A DNA stretch of 64,000 nt from Arthrobacter liuii (lineage in GTDB: Bacteria; Actinomycetota; Actinomycetes; Actinomycetales; Micrococcaceae), in assembly GCF_014639275.1 (NCBI RefSeq), contig NZ_BMFW01000005.1, positions 124,001 through 188,000 of the forward strand, in the 5' to 3' direction. The notes beneath the pieces are model-generated. The model ran no database searches, was not told the origin of the DNA, and saw only the letters and a program-made list of their open reading frames with translations. The stretch's first letter is position 1; each line of letters begins with the position of its first letter. Shown piece after piece: positions 45,311 through 53,109 of the stretch. A program made the translations under genes and the position numbers.

Positions 45311-46291
45311 ATGAGCACCCCAGTCCCCGCCCGCGACGCACAGCAGTCCGGCGGCACGGCTCCCGCGCACAGCGGTCTGTTGCCCCGCCTGGTGGCCGAG
45401 GCTTTCGGCAGCCTCTTCCTGGCGGTGGCCGGGCTGGGCGTGCCGCTGTTCAGCATTCCGCAGTCCAGCCCGGTTCCCGCTGCCCTTGCTGCCGGCCTGG
45501 CCATCACAGCGGCAATGCTCGCCTTCGGACATATCTCCGGCGGCCATTTCAATCCGGCCATCACCCTGGGACACCTCCTGGCCGGACGGATCCGGGCCGG
45601 CGCTGCCGCAGCGTATGCCGCCGCCCAGGTGGTGGGGGCGCTGGTGGGTGCGCTTGCCTTGTTCGGCATCCTGCGCACCCTGCCCAGCATCCCGGACAGC
45701 CGCACTGCCTTCGATACCGTGGCCGCCGGCTTCGGGGAACACTCGATCATCCAGGCACCCCTCGCCGCCGTCGTGCTCCTGGAACTGCTGGGGGCCGCGA
45801 TCATCGTGGCTGTCTTCCTTGGCGCCGGCCGTGAAGGCGCCGGCCGTTCTGCCGCGCCCGTTGCCGTCGGCCTGTCCTTCGCGGCCCTGCTGCAGCTGGG
45901 GCAGTCGGTGGGGAACCTGCCGTTCAACCCCGCCCGCGCGGTCGCTTCAGCCGTTTTCAGTTCCGGCTGGGCCGTGGAGCAGCTGTGGGTCTTCCTGGTG
46001 GCGCCGCTGGCCGGCGGCGCCATCGCGGGGTTGGTATTCAGGATCGCAGGGGTGGCTGGGCCGGCTGCGCCCGGTGCCGCCAGTCGGGCTTCCGACGGCG
46101 GCACGGCCCGTGCGAACGGAACAGACCGGGGCGCCGTGGACGGGGATGTTGTGGAAGCGGATGCTGTTGGCGTTGAGGACGGCATCGAGGCTGATGGCGC
46201 GGATGACATCGTGCCCGCTGCGGCGGCCCGCCAGGAAAAGACAAGCGGGGTCAGCGAGGCCCAGGAGTTCTTCGACGGCAAACGGTCCTGA
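45311..46291 (+). CDS. Aquaporin, AqpZ-like MIP family channel
   Basis: A 326-aa major intrinsic protein. Both NPA boxes are intact (GGHFNPAITLG near residue 80 and NLPFNPARAV near residue 205), six helices span about residues 25-250, and the stretch GWAVEQLWVFLVAPLAGG resembles the AqpZ water-channel branch rather than GlpF. The last 75 residues are an unusual acidic Ala/Asp/Glu-rich tail ending in EFFDGKRS. ATG 45311 has AAAGG upstream. The preceding 238-nt gap separates it from the divergent hydrolase and holds a GC-rich hairpin (45093-45124). Confidence 0.88.
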   Translation: MSTPVPARDAQQSGGTAPAHSGLLPRLVAEAFGSLFLAVAGLGVPLFSIPQSSPVPAALAAGLAITAAMLAFGHISGGHFNPAITLGHLLAGRIRAGAAAAYAAAQVVGALVGALALFGILRTLPSIPDSRTAFDTVAAGFGEHSIIQAPLAAVVLLELLGAAIIVAVFLGAGREGAGRSAAPVAVGLSFAALLQLGQSVGNLPFNPARAVASAVFSSGWAVEQLWVFLVAPLAGGAIAGLVFRIAGVAGPAAPGAASRASDGGTARANGTDRGAVDGDVVEADAVGVEDGIEADGADDIVPAAAARQEKTSGVSEAQEFFDGKRS

Positions 46292-46336
46292 CCGCTTTTC
46301 GCCGCGGCGTTTTTCTTCACTGTCAGTGGCTGCCGA

Positions 46337-46348
46337 TAGCTTAGGGAC
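46337..46348 (+). promoter_or_regulatory. Leaderless-type promoter: TAGCTT, 6 nt before ATG 46349
   Basis: TAGCTT (46337-46342) plus AGGGAC then ATG of sbcD. Confidence 0.55.
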
Positions 46349-47527
46349 ATGCGGTTACTTCATACCTCGGACTGGCATCTGGGCCGTTCCTTCCACGGCG
46401 TTGGCATGCTGGACCACCAGCGCGCTTTTGTGGACCAGGTGGTGGCGGCGGTGGAGCGGGACAGCGTCGACGTTGTCCTGATCGCCGGTGATGTCTATGA
46501 CCGGGCGCTTCCGGGCGTGGACGTGGTCCACCTGCTCGACGACGCACTGGTACGGCTCACTGCCGCGGGCGCAAAGGTGGTGCTCACCAGCGGGAACCAC
46601 GACTCCGCCATCCGCCTGGGGTTCGCCTCCCGCCTCCTGGCGCGCGGGGGAGTGCACCTGCGCACAAGGGTGGAGGACCTCGCCCATCCGCTCCTGCTGC
46701 CGCTGGGAACGGATGCTGCCGGAAAGGACGCCATACTGGCGCTCTACGGAATTCCCTGGCTTGAACCGCGATTGGTCGCCGAACAGCTCGGCGCGGAAAC
46801 GGCAAGCCACTTCGAGGTCACGCGCGCGGCAACCGGCCTGATCCGGGAGGACATCGCCCGGCGCGCGGCTTCGGCCACCGTCCACTCCGTGGTCCTGGCC
46901 CACACCTTCGCCAGCGGAGGCATCAGTTCCGACAGCGAACGGGACCTCAGCATCGGCGGAGTGGGCGCAGTTCCGCTGGATCTGTTCGACGGTTTCAGCT
47001 ACACGGCGCTGGGCCACCTGCACGGGCGGCAAAAGCTGTCTGACTCGGTCCGGTATTCGGGTTCGCCACTGGCCTACTCGTTTTCCGAGTCCACCCATCA
47101 GAAGGGGGCCTGGCTCGTGGATATCGGTCCGGAGGGAGTGACCTCCGTGGAGGAGGTCCTGTGGGAGGCGCCGCGTCCCCTGGCCGTGCTGCGTGGTCCG
47201 TTGGAGGATCTGCTGGTGGAACCCGGTCACGCCTGGGCTGAAACCGCCTATTGCCAGGTCACGCTGACTGATGCCCAGCGTCCCGCCCGTGCCATGGAAC
47301 GGCTCCGCGCCAGGTTCCCGGACACGCTGGTCCTGGCGTTCGATCCTCAGGGCGCTGCTTCCGCCGCGCAGGCCAGCTACAGCAGCAGGCTCGCAGGAGC
47401 GCCGGATGACCTCGCCGTATGCTGCGGCTTCCTGGAACACGTGCGCGGACGCAGCGCGGACCAGGCGGAAGAAGCCGCGCTCGCCGCCGCACTGGAGAAT
47501 GTCAGGCTCCTGGAGGCGTCACGGTGA
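46349..47527 (+). CDS. sbcD: Exonuclease SbcCD subunit D (Mre11-like nuclease)
   Basis: A 392-aa Mn2+-dependent nuclease that with SbcC opens hairpins and removes protein-blocked DNA ends. All phosphodiesterase motifs are intact: HTSDWHLG near residue 4, IAGDVYDRA, TSGNHDSAIRLG, VLAHTF and ALGHLHGRQ near residue 225. The C-terminal region is the capping domain. Its stop overlaps the sbcC start by 4 nt (GTGA), as in most bacteria. Confidence 0.96.
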   Translation: MRLLHTSDWHLGRSFHGVGMLDHQRAFVDQVVAAVERDSVDVVLIAGDVYDRALPGVDVVHLLDDALVRLTAAGAKVVLTSGNHDSAIRLGFASRLLARGGVHLRTRVEDLAHPLLLPLGTDAAGKDAILALYGIPWLEPRLVAEQLGAETASHFEVTRAATGLIREDIARRAASATVHSVVLAHTFASGGISSDSERDLSIGGVGAVPLDLFDGFSYTALGHLHGRQKLSDSVRYSGSPLAYSFSESTHQKGAWLVDIGPEGVTSVEEVLWEAPRPLAVLRGPLEDLLVEPGHAWAETAYCQVTLTDAQRPARAMERLRARFPDTLVLAFDPQGAASAAQASYSSRLAGAPDDLAVCCGFLEHVRGRSADQAEEAALAAALENVRLLEASR

Positions 47528-50500
47528 GGATCCATCATCTGCGCATTTCCGGGTTCGGACCATTTGCCGGAACCGAAGACATCGACTTTGACCGCCTCAG
47601 CGCCCACGGCCTGTTCCTGCTCAACGGGCCCACCGGTGCCGGCAAGACCAGCGTGCTGGATGCCATCTGCTTTGCCCTGTACGGCTCCGTTCCCGGTGCC
47701 CGGCAGGACGGCAAGCGGCTGCGCAGCGACCACGCGGAGCCAGGGCAGGAACCAGCCGTCACGTGTGAGTTCTCCGCGCAGGGCCGCCGCTTTGAGGTAA
47801 CCCGGTCCCCGGCGTGGGAGAAACCCAGTGCCCGGGGGAAACACGGCTTCACGGTCCAGCAGGCCAAAACGCTGCTCCGTGAACGGGTGGGCGGCGCCTG
47901 GGTGGAGAAATCCGCCCGCAATGATGAAGCGGGCGCGGAAATCATGGCCCTGCTGGGAATGGACCGCGAACAGTTCACCCGGGTGGTGATGCTGCCGCAG
48001 GGTGATTTTGCTGCCTTCCTCCGCTCCAAGGCTGCTGACCGCCTCGACCTGCTGCAGAAGCTCTTCGGCACCCAGCGTTTCGAGGCCCTGGAACAGGAAC
48101 TGTCCCGGCAGGCCGCCGCTGCCCGGGAGGACGTCGCGGTCCTCTCCGGGCAACTCGGGCTCCTTGCCGCGCGCGCCGAAACCGAAGCCGCCCCGCTGCA
48201 GCTTCCGGACAGCGGGGCCCCGCCGGCGGACGACATCCCAGGCCGGCTTGGATGGCTGCAGGATTCCGTTGCACGGCGCCTCGGGGACCTGGTGCAGCAG
48301 GCCACAACCGCTGGAACGGTCAGCCACGACCGTCGCGCTGCGGTGGAACTGGAGGCCGTGCGGCATGAGCGGCACCGGAAACTCCAGGCGGCCGCCGCCC
48401 GGCAAAAAGCACTGGAGGAAGAGGCGCCGCAGCAGGAAGAACGCTCCTCCCGGCTCACCAGGCACCGCCGGGCCGAGGTCCTGCAAGGGCAGCTGCAGGC
48501 TGCGGACGCCGCCGCTGCCAAAGTCCACGGCGCCGCTGCCGCCGCCGAATCCGCCATGACGTTGCTCCGCCTGGCCGCCGGGGACCACAGCGAACTGGCC
48601 CAGCTTGGTATGGGAACGGCAGGGGAGGCTGCCGGCACCCCGGGAGCCGCCGCCATCCTTGGGATCCCTGGCGCTGCAGATGGAGGCGTGCCCGGGGCTG
48701 TGGAGGAACTGGGCCGCCTGCGTTCGCTGCTGGCCGTCGTCGAGGCACGGCTGCCGGACGAGGACAGGCTCCAGGACCTGCGGAAACGGAGCCATGGGCT
48801 GGCCGGCAAGCAGGACCAGCTGCAGTCGGCCGTGGAGCTGCTGGGCCATCGTGCGGCGCACCTGCTGGCGGAACGGGAGCAACTGGCCGGCGGCATGGAC
48901 CGGCTTGAGGCCCGTTCGGTGGAAGCCGCACTGCGCCGCAAGGAAGCTGCCGCCGCCGCGGAGCTCCTGGACGTGGTCAATCGGCACGGGACTGCTGTCA
49001 AGGGCAGGAACCTGGTCAGGATCCGCCATGAAGACTCGCGGGAGGAGCTGTTGGAGGCCAAACGCCGCTGGCTGGACCTGCGGGAGGAACGTCTCGTCAA
49101 TGCCGCATCCGAGCTGGCCGCCGGGCTGGTTGCCGGAGAACCCTGCCCTGTCTGCGGAAGCGGGCATCACCCCGGTCCCGCAGATGCAGGCACGGGAGGA
49201 CCTGGCCTGGCCCAGGACGAGGAGGAGGCCCACGGCGTCTACGAGGCTGCCGAGGCCACCCACGCCCTGGTGGCCGCGGAACTTGCCGGGGCAGAACAGG
49301 CAGTGGCCGTCCTCGCCGGACAGGGCGGAAACACCCCGCTTGAGGATGCACGCTCCGGCGCGGACAGCGCACTCGCGGCGGCAGCGGACGCCGAACAGGC
49401 CGCAGAGGAACTCCAGGACAGGCGGCACCGGCTGGAAGCACTGGACGCCGACATCGAGCAGGTCCGCGCCAAGCTGTCCGAAACGGAGGCTGAGCTGTCC
49501 CACACCGAGGCGTCCCTGGCCGATCTGGCCGAACAGGCTGCTGCGCTGGACAAGGCACTTGAAGGCCTGCGGGGCAACCACCGCAGCTTGAACCGCCGGC
49601 TGCGGGCACTTGAGGAAGCAGTAGCGGTACTGGATAAGGCCGTCGAGGCGCAGGGGCGCCTCGACAGTGCCCGGCTGCAGGCCGCCGAAGCGCAGGAACA
49701 CCTGGAACTCGCGCTGCCCGGTGCGGGCTTCGCCACGCCGGACGATGTCCGTGGCCAGCTTCTCGCAGCAGCTGAAGCGGCAGCAGTGGAAGCGGCAGTC
49801 CGCGCTGCCCAGGACGAAGCCGCCCGCGTAGCAGGATTGTTCGAGTCGGAGGACATTGTGCTCGCTCTGGCCGAAGCCGCAGGAGGCTTCGTTGCGGATG
49901 GGGAGCGGCTGGCAGCGTTGCGCCTCGAGGCGGAAGCCGCCCAAAACGACGCGCGGGAAGCTGACCTGGCTGCCGGCCTGGCCTCCCGCTGCCTGGCTTC
50001 CCTGAAGTCCATCGCCGCCGAATACGAGGCCCTGGTGTGTTCCTCGCGGGAACCGGCGGAGCGGGCGCAGATGCTTGCCGGTTTGGCTGACGCCGCAGCC
50101 GGCCGCGGCGAGAACACCTACCGGATGAGCCTCAACAGCTATGTCCTGGCCGCGCGCCTGGAGCAGGTGGCGCTCGCCGCGTCCGAGCGCCTGGTGGCCA
50201 TGAGTGATGGCCGCTACCTGCTGCAGCACACTGACGCCAAAGCGGCGCGCGGTGCAAAGTCAGGCCTGGGACTTGAAGTGGTGGACCAGTGGACGGGCTT
50301 CCGCCGGGACACCTCCACCCTGTCAGGAGGCGAGTCCTTCATGGCGTCGCTCTCGCTGGCCCTGGGGCTCGCGGACGTGGTCCAGCAGGAATCCGGAGGG
50401 GTGGAGATTGAGACCCTATTCGTGGACGAGGGCTTCGGGAGCCTCGATGAACAGTCCCTGGAGCAGGTCATGGATGCCCTCGAAGGACTCCGCGACGGCG

Positions 50501-50628
50501 GCAGGGTGGTGGGACTCGTGAGCCACGTGGCGGAGATGAAACAGCGGATCGGCACCCAGTTGCAGGTACTCAAGAACCGCAACGGCTCGAGGCTGCGGAT
50601 CTCCGAAAGCATGGACTCGCTCCTCTGA
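47524..50628 (+). CDS. sbcC: Exonuclease SbcCD subunit C (Rad50-like ATPase)
   Basis: A 1034-aa SMC-like ATPase. Walker A NGPTGAGKTSVLD is near residue 36, the Q-loop is near LPQGDFAAFL, two long Ala/Glu-rich coiled coils (about 190-540 and 580-860) flank a zinc hook CPVCGSGHHP near residue 541, and the C-terminal lobe has the signature TLSGGESFMASL and Walker B TLFVDEGFGSLDE. A Gly/Ala/Pro-rich insertion (about residues 360-390) interrupts the first coil. It pairs with sbcD through the 4-nt overlap. Confidence 0.95.
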   Translation: MRIHHLRISGFGPFAGTEDIDFDRLSAHGLFLLNGPTGAGKTSVLDAICFALYGSVPGARQDGKRLRSDHAEPGQEPAVTCEFSAQGRRFEVTRSPAWEKPSARGKHGFTVQQAKTLLRERVGGAWVEKSARNDEAGAEIMALLGMDREQFTRVVMLPQGDFAAFLRSKAADRLDLLQKLFGTQRFEALEQELSRQAAAAREDVAVLSGQLGLLAARAETEAAPLQLPDSGAPPADDIPGRLGWLQDSVARRLGDLVQQATTAGTVSHDRRAAVELEAVRHERHRKLQAAAARQKALEEEAPQQEERSSRLTRHRRAEVLQGQLQAADAAAAKVHGAAAAAESAMTLLRLAAGDHSELAQLGMGTAGEAAGTPGAAAILGIPGAADGGVPGAVEELGRLRSLLAVVEARLPDEDRLQDLRKRSHGLAGKQDQLQSAVELLGHRAAHLLAEREQLAGGMDRLEARSVEAALRRKEAAAAAELLDVVNRHGTAVKGRNLVRIRHEDSREELLEAKRRWLDLREERLVNAASELAAGLVAGEPCPVCGSGHHPGPADAGTGGPGLAQDEEEAHGVYEAAEATHALVAAELAGAEQAVAVLAGQGGNTPLEDARSGADSALAAAADAEQAAEELQDRRHRLEALDADIEQVRAKLSETEAELSHTEASLADLAEQAAALDKALEGLRGNHRSLNRRLRALEEAVAVLDKAVEAQGRLDSARLQAAEAQEHLELALPGAGFATPDDVRGQLLAAAEAAAVEAAVRAAQDEAARVAGLFESEDIVLALAEAAGGFVADGERLAALRLEAEAAQNDAREADLAAGLASRCLASLKSIAAEYEALVCSSREPAERAQMLAGLADAAAGRGENTYRMSLNSYVLAARLEQVALAASERLVAMSDGRYLLQHTDAKAARGAKSGLGLEVVDQWTGFRRDTSTLSGGESFMASLSLALGLADVVQQESGGVEIETLFVDEGFGSLDEQSLEQVMDALEGLRDGGRVVGLVSHVAEMKQRIGTQLQVLKNRNGSRLRISESMDSLL

Positions 50629-50638
50629 CCCAGGCCGA

Positions 50639-50644
50639 TATACT
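50639..50644 (+). promoter_or_regulatory. Candidate -10 TATACT before the MFS gene
   Basis: TATACT lies 11 nt after the sbcC stop. A transcript from here would include GGGAGGAGGGACG, a very strong ribosome site, directly before ATG 50685; that ATG is out of frame with the transporter (see findings). No canonical -35 is evident. Confidence 0.45.
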
Positions 50645-50712
50645 GGGGCGCGTTACCGGGTTTTGCGCATCGGGAGGAGGGACGATGCGCACCTTACTGA
50701 ACGAGCCCGGAA

Positions 50713-52092
50713 TTGACACCACAAACTACCCCTTCAAACACCCGCAACACCACTGCCCGGGCCCTGACGGGCCGGGAAAGCCCAGGCCAGGAAGACCTTG
50801 GCCAGGAAATCCTTGGCCAGGAAAGGACCGGCCGGGATTCCGTGGCGGGCGCAGTGCGGGGACGCTTTTCGAGGCTTCCCCAACTGGCTGGCCCGGCCTT
50901 TATTCCGCTTGGACTCTTTGCGCGGCTTCCCCTGGCCATGCTGACCATGGGCACTCTTACCCTGGTCACTTCCGTCAGTGGCTCCTTTGCAGTCGGCGGG
51001 ACGGCAGCAGGCGCGGTGGGTATCGGCTCCGCACTGGGCGCTCCGGTGCTGGGGTCCCTGGCGGACAGGCACGGACAGCGGCCCGTTCTGTTGGTGTCCG
51101 CAGTGCTCAATACGGTGGCCGTGCTTGCCCTTGTCCTCGCCGCCAATGCCATTGATGTGGGGGATTTCGCGCCCGCTGTCCTGGCGATCGCCCTAGCAGC
51201 CGGAGCCACGTGTCCGCAGGTGGGACCACTGGCCCGGGTCAGGTGGATGGCACTGACAGCCAACGCCGGAAAGACGGCCGGGCCGTGCGACCCTGCCCGG
51301 GACCTGGACACGGCACTCTCCTTTGAGAGTACGGCCGATGAGGTGACCTTCGTCCTGGGACCGGCCCTGGTGGGAATCCTTGCCAGCCTCGTGTCGCCCT
51401 GGCTTCCATTGGCTTTGGCAGCAGCCATGACCATCACGCTTGTCCCGGCCTTCGCCGTGCACCCCACCCACCAGGCGGTGCCCGCCACGAAGCGTCCCGC
51501 AGCCAGGAGGCGCAAGGGTGCTACCGACGCTGCGAAGCTGCCGTGGGCCGTGGCCCTGCCCGTCTTTGCCATGGTCTGCATGGGCACATTCTTTGGTTCC
51601 ACCCAAGCGGCCCTCAGCGCGTTCTCTGCACGGCTTGCGGGCGCAGAAATCGCGGGGCTGCTGTATGCCGTCATGGGCCTCAGTTCCGCGGCCGCGGCAC
51701 TGTCAGTTGCTTACTGGCCGCGGCGGGCCGGCCTGGCGCTGCGCTGGGTGGCTTGCGCTGTCCTGATGGCGGGACTGGCGCTCCTGCTGCTGGTACCGTC
51801 GTCACTGCCCACGATGGCGGCAGTCCTGTTCGTCCTGGGACTTCCGGTGGGCCCGGTCATGGTCACGGTCTTCGCAGTGGGCGGCACGTTTGCTCCCGCC
51901 GGCCGGCTTGGCACGGTCATGACCGCGCTGGCCAGCGGCATCGTCGCCGGAACCGCCATTGGGTCCGTGGCGGGAGGACAGCTGGCCCAGCTCCACGGGC
52001 CTGCGGCCGCGTTCCTTGTCCCGGCCTGTGCGGGAGCGGCGCTTGCACTGCTCGGCGCGGGGGCCGCCGTCGTGCTCCGACGGAGGGCCTGA
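50713..52092 (+). CDS. MFS transporter, 12-helix drug/metabolite efflux type
   Basis: A transporter of up to 459 aa with 12 predicted helices and the motif A-like loop GSLADRHGQRPVLL between helices 2 and 3. The most upstream in-frame start is TTG 50713, with a weak ribosome site; it adds a 58-residue hydrophilic tail holding a 5-residue repeat (PGQED-LGQEI-LGQER). A downstream ATG at 50938 would remove helix 1. The best ribosome site and ATG (50685) read a different frame, so the N terminus or the sequence itself may be wrong. Substrate unknown. Confidence 0.75.
   Translation: MTPQTTPSNTRNTTARALTGRESPGQEDLGQEILGQERTGRDSVAGAVRGRFSRLPQLAGPAFIPLGLFARLPLAMLTMGTLTLVTSVSGSFAVGGTAAGAVGIGSALGAPVLGSLADRHGQRPVLLVSAVLNTVAVLALVLAANAIDVGDFAPAVLAIALAAGATCPQVGPLARVRWMALTANAGKTAGPCDPARDLDTALSFESTADEVTFVLGPALVGILASLVSPWLPLALAAAMTITLVPAFAVHPTHQAVPATKRPAARRRKGATDAAKLPWAVALPVFAMVCMGTFFGSTQAALSAFSARLAGAEIAGLLYAVMGLSSAAAALSVAYWPRRAGLALRWVACAVLMAGLALLLLVPSSLPTMAAVLFVLGLPVGPVMVTVFAVGGTFAPAGRLGTVMTALASGIVAGTAIGSVAGGQLAQLHGPAAAFLVPACAGAALALLGAGAAVVLRRRA
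50785..50829 (+). repeat. Three 15-bp imperfect repeats in the MFS gene 5' end
   Basis: GGCCAGGAA recurs at 50785, 50800 and 50815, a period of 15 nt, encoding the hydrophilic (P/L)GQE(D/I/R) repeat before the first membrane helix. The frame is unchanged by unit gain or loss. Confidence 0.8.
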
Positions 52093-52133
52093 CAGGGCGC
52101 AGGTCTTCGGACCGGCCCCGGCTGCTACCGCTG

Positions 52134-52856
52134 TTACGCCAGCTGGCCCTCGATCCTGGCCGCGCTTTCGGCGATGGCGGCCCCTAGCGCCTCGGGATCA
52201 TGGGTGGAACGGATATAGACGACGGCGAGTGCGGCCGGCCGCCCGCCGGGCACCCGGACAGGGGCTGCCAGCGAGGAGACGCCGGCAATGACTTCATCAT
52301 GGCTGGCCGAATACCCCCTCTTCCGCGCCTCTGACGCCTCCGGCCGGTAAGGAATGCCGGTGTCCAGCCGGTCCCACTCCACTTCGGAGAGGGCGGACTG
52401 AATGGCAATACCCGGCGCGCCGGCATTGATGGGGTGGCGGGTGCCCGGGTGCTGGGCCACGGTCGCCCCCGAATGCCGCGGCTCGACCGTGACGAGCGTT
52501 ATGCAGTCATGGTGGTCCCACACCGCCACGAACGCCGTCATATCCAAAGAGTTCGCCAGCTGGGTGAGCTCCGGGAGTGCGGCGCTCTGCAGGTTTCGCG
52601 ACACGCCGCGCGCCAGGACCGCGAGGCCGGGGCCCGGCTGGACGCGGCCTGCGTCGTCGCGCACCAGAAGCGAATGGTCCTCCAGGGTGCGCAGGATCCG
52701 GTAGGCCACCGAACGGTGGACGCCCATGGCATCGGCCAGTTCGGCGATGGTCAGCGGGCCCGGAGCGGCTGCCAGGATCTCAAGGGCGCGGATGCCACGC
52801 GAAAGGGTCTGGGACGGCGAAGCCTGCGGCGCCGCCGCTGCAGCGGGAGAAGTCAT
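52134..52856 (-). CDS. IclR-family transcriptional regulator
   Basis: A 240-aa regulator. The N-terminal winged helix (about residues 12-72: SRGIRALEILAAAPGPLTIAELADAMGVHRSVAYRILRTLE) binds DNA; the C-terminal effector domain (about 85-240) includes ATVAQHPGTRHPINAGAPGIAI and GYSASHDEVIAGVSSLAAPV. ATG 52856 is chosen because a TAGGAT hexamer lies 7 nt upstream; ATG 52865 is in frame. It is divergent from the MHS-type transporter across 253 nt that hold an IclR-like operator, so it probably controls that transporter in response to its substrate. Confidence 0.9.
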   Translation of the reverse strand: MTSPAAAAAPQASPSQTLSRGIRALEILAAAPGPLTIAELADAMGVHRSVAYRILRTLEDHSLLVRDDAGRVQPGPGLAVLARGVSRNLQSAALPELTQLANSLDMTAFVAVWDHHDCITLVTVEPRHSGATVAQHPGTRHPINAGAPGIAIQSALSEVEWDRLDTGIPYRPEASEARKRGYSASHDEVIAGVSSLAAPVRVPGGRPAALAVVYIRSTHDPEALGAAIAESAARIEGQLA

Positions 52857-52869
52857 GATGTCCATCCTA
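52857..52869 (-). promoter_or_regulatory. Leaderless-type promoter: TAGGAT, 7 nt before ATG 52856
   Basis: On the minus strand TAGGAT (52869-52864) is followed by GGACATC and the ATG of the IclR gene. Confidence 0.5.
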
Positions 52870-52935
52870 GGTGGGCCGGGTCGCCCTGCCGTGAGCCTTG
52901 TCTCATTCCGGGGCAAACGGTATTGTCCTGTATAC

Positions 52936-52959
52936 GAACTTACAGTTCAAATATAGAAC
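52936..52959. promoter_or_regulatory. Candidate IclR-type operator: GAAC-N5-GTTC-N7-GAAC
   Basis: GAAC (52936-52939), GTTC (52945-52948) and GAAC (52956-52959) form two overlapping palindromes in an AT-rich stretch between the divergent IclR and transporter genes. Triple half-site layouts with GTTC/GAAC arms are typical of PcaU/PobR-type IclR operators. A TTGTCC (52923-52928) just upstream could be the -35 of the transporter promoter, in which case bound regulator would cover the core promoter. Confidence 0.55.
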
Positions 52960-53043
52960 TCGTTTCTTCCCGTGTGAATCGCCTCAAATATCCCCATTCC
53001 GTGTCCCGCATCACAATTTCCGTAGTACCCTAATAACTAACTG

Positions 53044-53057
53044 ACCGTTCTGTCGGT
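53044..53057. promoter_or_regulatory. ACCG-N6-CGGT dyad upstream of the transporter
   Basis: ACCGTTCTGTCGGT lies 53 nt before the transporter start. The ACCGxxCxGTCGGT pattern resembles TetR-family sites. No TetR gene is in the window, so a chromosomal regulator elsewhere would have to be involved. Confidence 0.35.
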
Positions 53058-53109
53058 AATCCTGAAGGTGTCCGGGTGGCACTGCCGCCCGATAAACAAT
53101 GGAGTTTCA

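Noticed and set aside
46281..46318. Intrinsic terminator after the aquaporin gene (CGCCGCGGCG then TTTTT)
   Set aside because: The palindrome has no loop and alternative stems are only 4 bp; too weak to call.
47377..50229. 950-codon open frame on the minus strand opposite sbcC
   Set aside because: It mirrors the SbcC codons, has low-complexity composition and no family motifs. Long antisense frames are expected in DNA with this third-position GC bias.
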